DNA of 64,000 nt, from positions 8,950,655 to 9,014,654 of the forward strand of contig JAJEKV010000054.1 of the NCBI GenBank assembly GCA_021234155.1, written 5' to 3'. The translations under genes were made by a program, and so were the position numbers. This DNA comes from Isoetes taiwanensis. Its lineage: Eukaryota; Streptophyta; Lycopodiopsida; Isoetales; Isoetaceae. Of this stretch, positions 61,476-64,000 are shown in pieces. The notes beneath the pieces are model-generated. The model had not been told where the DNA came from and ran no database searches. It saw only the letters and a program-made list of their open reading frames with translations. Position 1 is the first letter of the stretch. The number at the start of each line of letters is the position of its first letter.

Positions 61476-62654
61476 GCTACAAGGTAAAGGATGTCTATAA
61501 TTTCCTACATCAGAGTCCTCATCCTCCCAAATCTTCCATTGTATGGGGAATTGATTCCACTGCTACCAAATCCATTATAAAAAATGTTTGGAATTCCTAT
61601 GTTGCAAAGAAGGTTTCCTTCTTCATTAATTGCAAACAAAAGTGTTCCTTGCCTTCACGTTATTAACAGCAGGAATCCTAATGTGTCTGCCAATTGCCCT
61701 CTAAATTGTAATAATGTTGAGGATTTTGAACACATCTTTTTCTGTTCTAAGTTGGATCCCTTGTGGTCTTGGATTAATAGATATTTTGGTAACTTTGATA
61801 GATCTGCTATAATCAATCTTTTACAAGGAGATGGCATTTACAAAAATACTATTGTCTATTTATGTCTTTGGAATATCTGGAAATCCAGAAACAGATGCTT
61901 GTATGGCAAAAAAAGGTTTTCTATTACATGGATCAAATTGCATATTAAGTATGATATTGAGCTTTGTGCTACTGCACATAGGAAATTATTTGCTGACAAT
62001 TATGACAGGTGTTGGGATCAAATTGGTGAATTTGTGGGGTATCATCTCTTGTTCATTTCTAGACTCACTTTTAGAAATGCTAATTTTGAGTTTTTTTGCT
62101 TAGGATACATGGAGCTATGCAGAGGTCCACATACAAACAGATACTTTGTCACTAAGGATGGTGCCTCTTTGAGAAATGAAGTGGCTAGATATGGTGAAAA
62201 CAGAATTCATGAGCATCAGGTCTGCTATCCTCCACATAATCATTGGACACTGCAGATAGCAGATGATGAGGAGGTTAAGAGAAAATCGGAAAGGTTATGG
62301 GCTTCTATCTTCACAAGAGAAGTGATGCAAACAGTCTACTTATTTTGGTTCATAGAAAAGCATCACCATGAATTTACAGAAAGGCAATTCTTGAGATATA
62401 GAGAACTATACTATACACACAGGATGCTAGCTGATGCATATGGCAATCTTATTCTGCTCATGGTACAGCAAGATTACTATAGACTGATCAGAGATCAGCT
62501 GTGGAAAGAACCCTCATACACTCTGGATACAACCAGCAAATTCACAACCCGCTTCAATATCCTCTTCCAGTCTGATGACCCCAATAGTTGCATTATTCCT
62601 ACCATCCCATCAACAAGGATCCTGGACAAAATCAGCAGTTTGGCCTCTTTATGA
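61476..62654 (+). pseudogene. LINE A ORF2: zinc finger and C-terminal extension
   Basis: CYKVKDVYNFLHQSPHPP continues LINE A RT; a frameshift near 61,620 leads into the frame ending at 62,654. It holds CPLNCNNVEDFEHIFFC (zf-RVT) near 61,700 and LCLWNIWKSRNRC. Where LINE B ends, LINE A goes on for ~190 residues, from about MELCRGPHTNRYFVTKDG (ATG at 62,109) through EDEEVKRKSERLW-like and QFLRYRELYYTHRMLADAY wording to TRILDKISSLASL. This extension is charged and helical, has no RNase H motifs and is not recognised. Confidence 0.8.
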
Positions 62655-62999
62655 TTGCAATATTTCTGTTTGTATGTGCAGGTTTTAGTAATGACAACAA
62701 AAGGGCAATACAGGGATGAATCTCATCTTCTTTCTTCAGTCAGATGCTCGGGTCTTCAATGCGATCTCTTGCAAATGTGGTTACCTCTTTTGATACATTT
62801 CCTGTTGTGAAGAATCTTCATATCTTCAAGATTATTTTGGCTGGATACTTTTATAAACATCTGTGTGGATAACTGTATTGTCACCTACTATCATATTGTG
62901 CTCTGTTAAGCCTTCTATGGGACTTAACAAGATTTTGTATGTTTTTCCTTAATTAATGAAAAAATCATCTCGTTCCTTCAAAAAAAAAAAAAAAAAAAA
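62655..62999 (+). other. LINE A 3' UTR and poly(A) tail
   Basis: Non-coding sequence ending in 20 consecutive A residues (62,980-62,999), marking the 3' end of the element. Confidence 0.85.
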
Positions 63000-63630
63000 G
63001 TTCTGCATATCAGCCACTGCCACAGATGTCAAGGTTTCGGATACTGCCACAGCTATCAAATAAAATGGATTCTTCTTTGGGTAACACAGCAACAATCCGG
63101 TCCGGATCAGTGATTTCGATGCCAGAAGGTGCAACCACACATGCGAAATCACGCTGCCGCTCACTGCCCAGGCTGTATAAACAAACCACAAATTTCTCCT
63201 TTTTCTGTTTCGTTATATTTCTTGCTTTTTCTCTTTTTTTAAAAATAACATAAGCATGCAAATATAATATCTTAGGATAGACCATATGTTTCCACATGTA
63301 ATTGCCATGTGTTCCATCAAACATCACATGGGCATGACAAATATTTGAATCCAACAGTTATACTACTGTGTTGGAATTTCAAAACTTCGTGGTCTAAAAA
63401 GCTTATTGAACAGTGGCTGAGATTAGATTAATGACTCTTGTATGGCTTGTTAAACATGATGGCAGTGGCAGGTTGTTCGAGTTGCAGTTGGTTTGCTATC
63501 TTTTGGACATATGCTGATGGAGCTAAAATGGTTTTAGGCTAGATATACACTCGAGTGGCTATATGCCACAATCCCAGTGAAGCATTAAATGGAATGTGAT
63601 GAGGAATGACATAACATTTGGTGCCAAAAT
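63000..63630. other. flank of LINE A, no supported gene
   Basis: A minus-strand frame at 63,010-63,200 (FACVVAPSGIEITDPDR) looks weakly coding and could be an exon remnant. I do not recognise it and make no gene call. Confidence 0.35.
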
Positions 63631-63985
63631 GAATGAGATAAGATTTCTCTCACTAATGGGGCCAAAATGCAGCTTTTTGGATGCTTGGCTAGTGGATATA
63701 TGCTCTAGTGGGTAGGATATATACGCAAAATTGGTGGGTTTCGTTTACCGGATGAGGTAAGGTCAATAAATGATTTCTTGATTTACCACAGGATAATGAA
63801 TGAGATAAGATTTTTCTCACTAATGGGGCCAAAAAGCACCTTTTTGATACCTGGCTAGTGGATATAAGCTCTAGTGGGTAGGATATATATGCCAAATTGG
63901 TTAGTAGATTGAAAGGGAAGAGCATGGGTTTTCCGTTTAACGAGATGAGGTAGGGCCAAATTACAGCTTTTTTGGTTCACCACAT
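63631..63985. repeat. tandem repeat of ~167 bp
   Basis: GAATGAGATAAGATTT...CTCACTAATGGGGCC begins at 63,631 and again at 63,798. Both copies continue with GGCTAGTGGATAT and GCTCTAGTGGGTAGGATATA. A third partial copy starts near 63,951 (GGGCCAAATTACAGC). Confidence 0.88.
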
Positions 63986-64000
63986 ACGATACTTTTTTTG

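Larger units (their letters stand above)
46939..62999 (+). mobile_element. LINE A, L1-type non-LTR retrotransposon, interrupted by LINE B
   Basis: Plus-strand order: upstream ORF0-like frame, pyrimidine-rich leader, ORF1, ORF2 endonuclease and RT, [LINE B], RT zinc finger, C-terminal extension, 3' UTR and a 20-A tail (62,980-62,999). Without LINE B and one copy of its target duplication it is ~7.65 kb. The 5' limit is set by the abrupt end of gypsy homology. I found no target duplication for LINE A itself. One frameshift in RT and one near 61,620 are the main defects. Confidence 0.88.

Noticed and set aside
63010-63354. Minus-strand 114-codon ORF as a host gene
   Set aside because: Only a short middle part looks coding. 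Start and end are in AT-rich sequence and no family is recognised, so it is left as a possible exon scrap.

Overview
This is a repeat-dominated window from a large eukaryotic nuclear genome. The retroelement repertoire is that of a land plant: Tat-like and other Ty3/gypsy elements, a Ty1/copia element with an initiator-Met-tRNA-type primer binding site, and plant L1-type LINEs whose ORF1 carries a zinc knuckle. A fern or another non-flowering plant is my guess and is not proved by the sequence. I see no rRNA, no CRISPR array, no convincing functional tRNA gene, and no host gene I can name.

Layout. 1-2.8 kb: decayed minus-strand Ty3/gypsy interior cut by the window edge. 3.1-7.6 kb: plus-strand broken gene with an N-terminal ubiquitin-like stretch and an RNase-H-fold-transposase-like core. 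8.4-8.7 kb: LINE reverse-transcriptase C-terminal fragment. 9,432-20,511: full-length minus-strand Tat-like Ty3/gypsy element with both LTRs, an AAGTT target duplication, PBS, PPT, gag, protease, RT, RNase H, integrase, a ~1000-codon extra ORF 3' of pol, and a small antisense ORF with its own TATA box. 20.5-29 kb: mostly unassignable AT-rich DNA with one orphan ORF and a 920-bp Harbinger/Tourist-like element flanked by TAA. 29.2-33.4 kb: two unknown minus-strand genes with TATA boxes and a pair of ~690-bp AT-rich direct repeats; the left copy carries a tandem insertion that the right copy lacks. 33.5-38.6 kb: paired hairpins, then a Ty1/copia element with a duplicated LTR, a SINE-like spacer and a 3' truncation inside RT. 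39-46 kb: pyrimidine-rich repeats including a ~1.1-kb inverted repeat and eight copies of a ~25-bp motif. 46.5-63 kb: a gypsy integrase scrap, then LINE A (46,939-62,999) with LINE B (53,063-61,459) nested inside it, flanked by a perfect 16-bp target duplication.

How parts fit. Almost every coding signal belongs to mobile elements, most of them broken by stops or frameshifts. The most unusual signals are: (1) a conserved ~40-nt core inside long foldbacks at three unrelated places, whose outer stems differ in sequence yet pair within each copy; (2) the antisense ORF with a TATA box inside the Tat-like element; (3) a 530-codon tryptophan-rich ORF between ORF1 and ORF2 of LINE B; (4) an ORF0-like upstream ORF that appears related in LINEs A and B; and (5) a ~190-residue extension after the RT zinc finger of LINE A.
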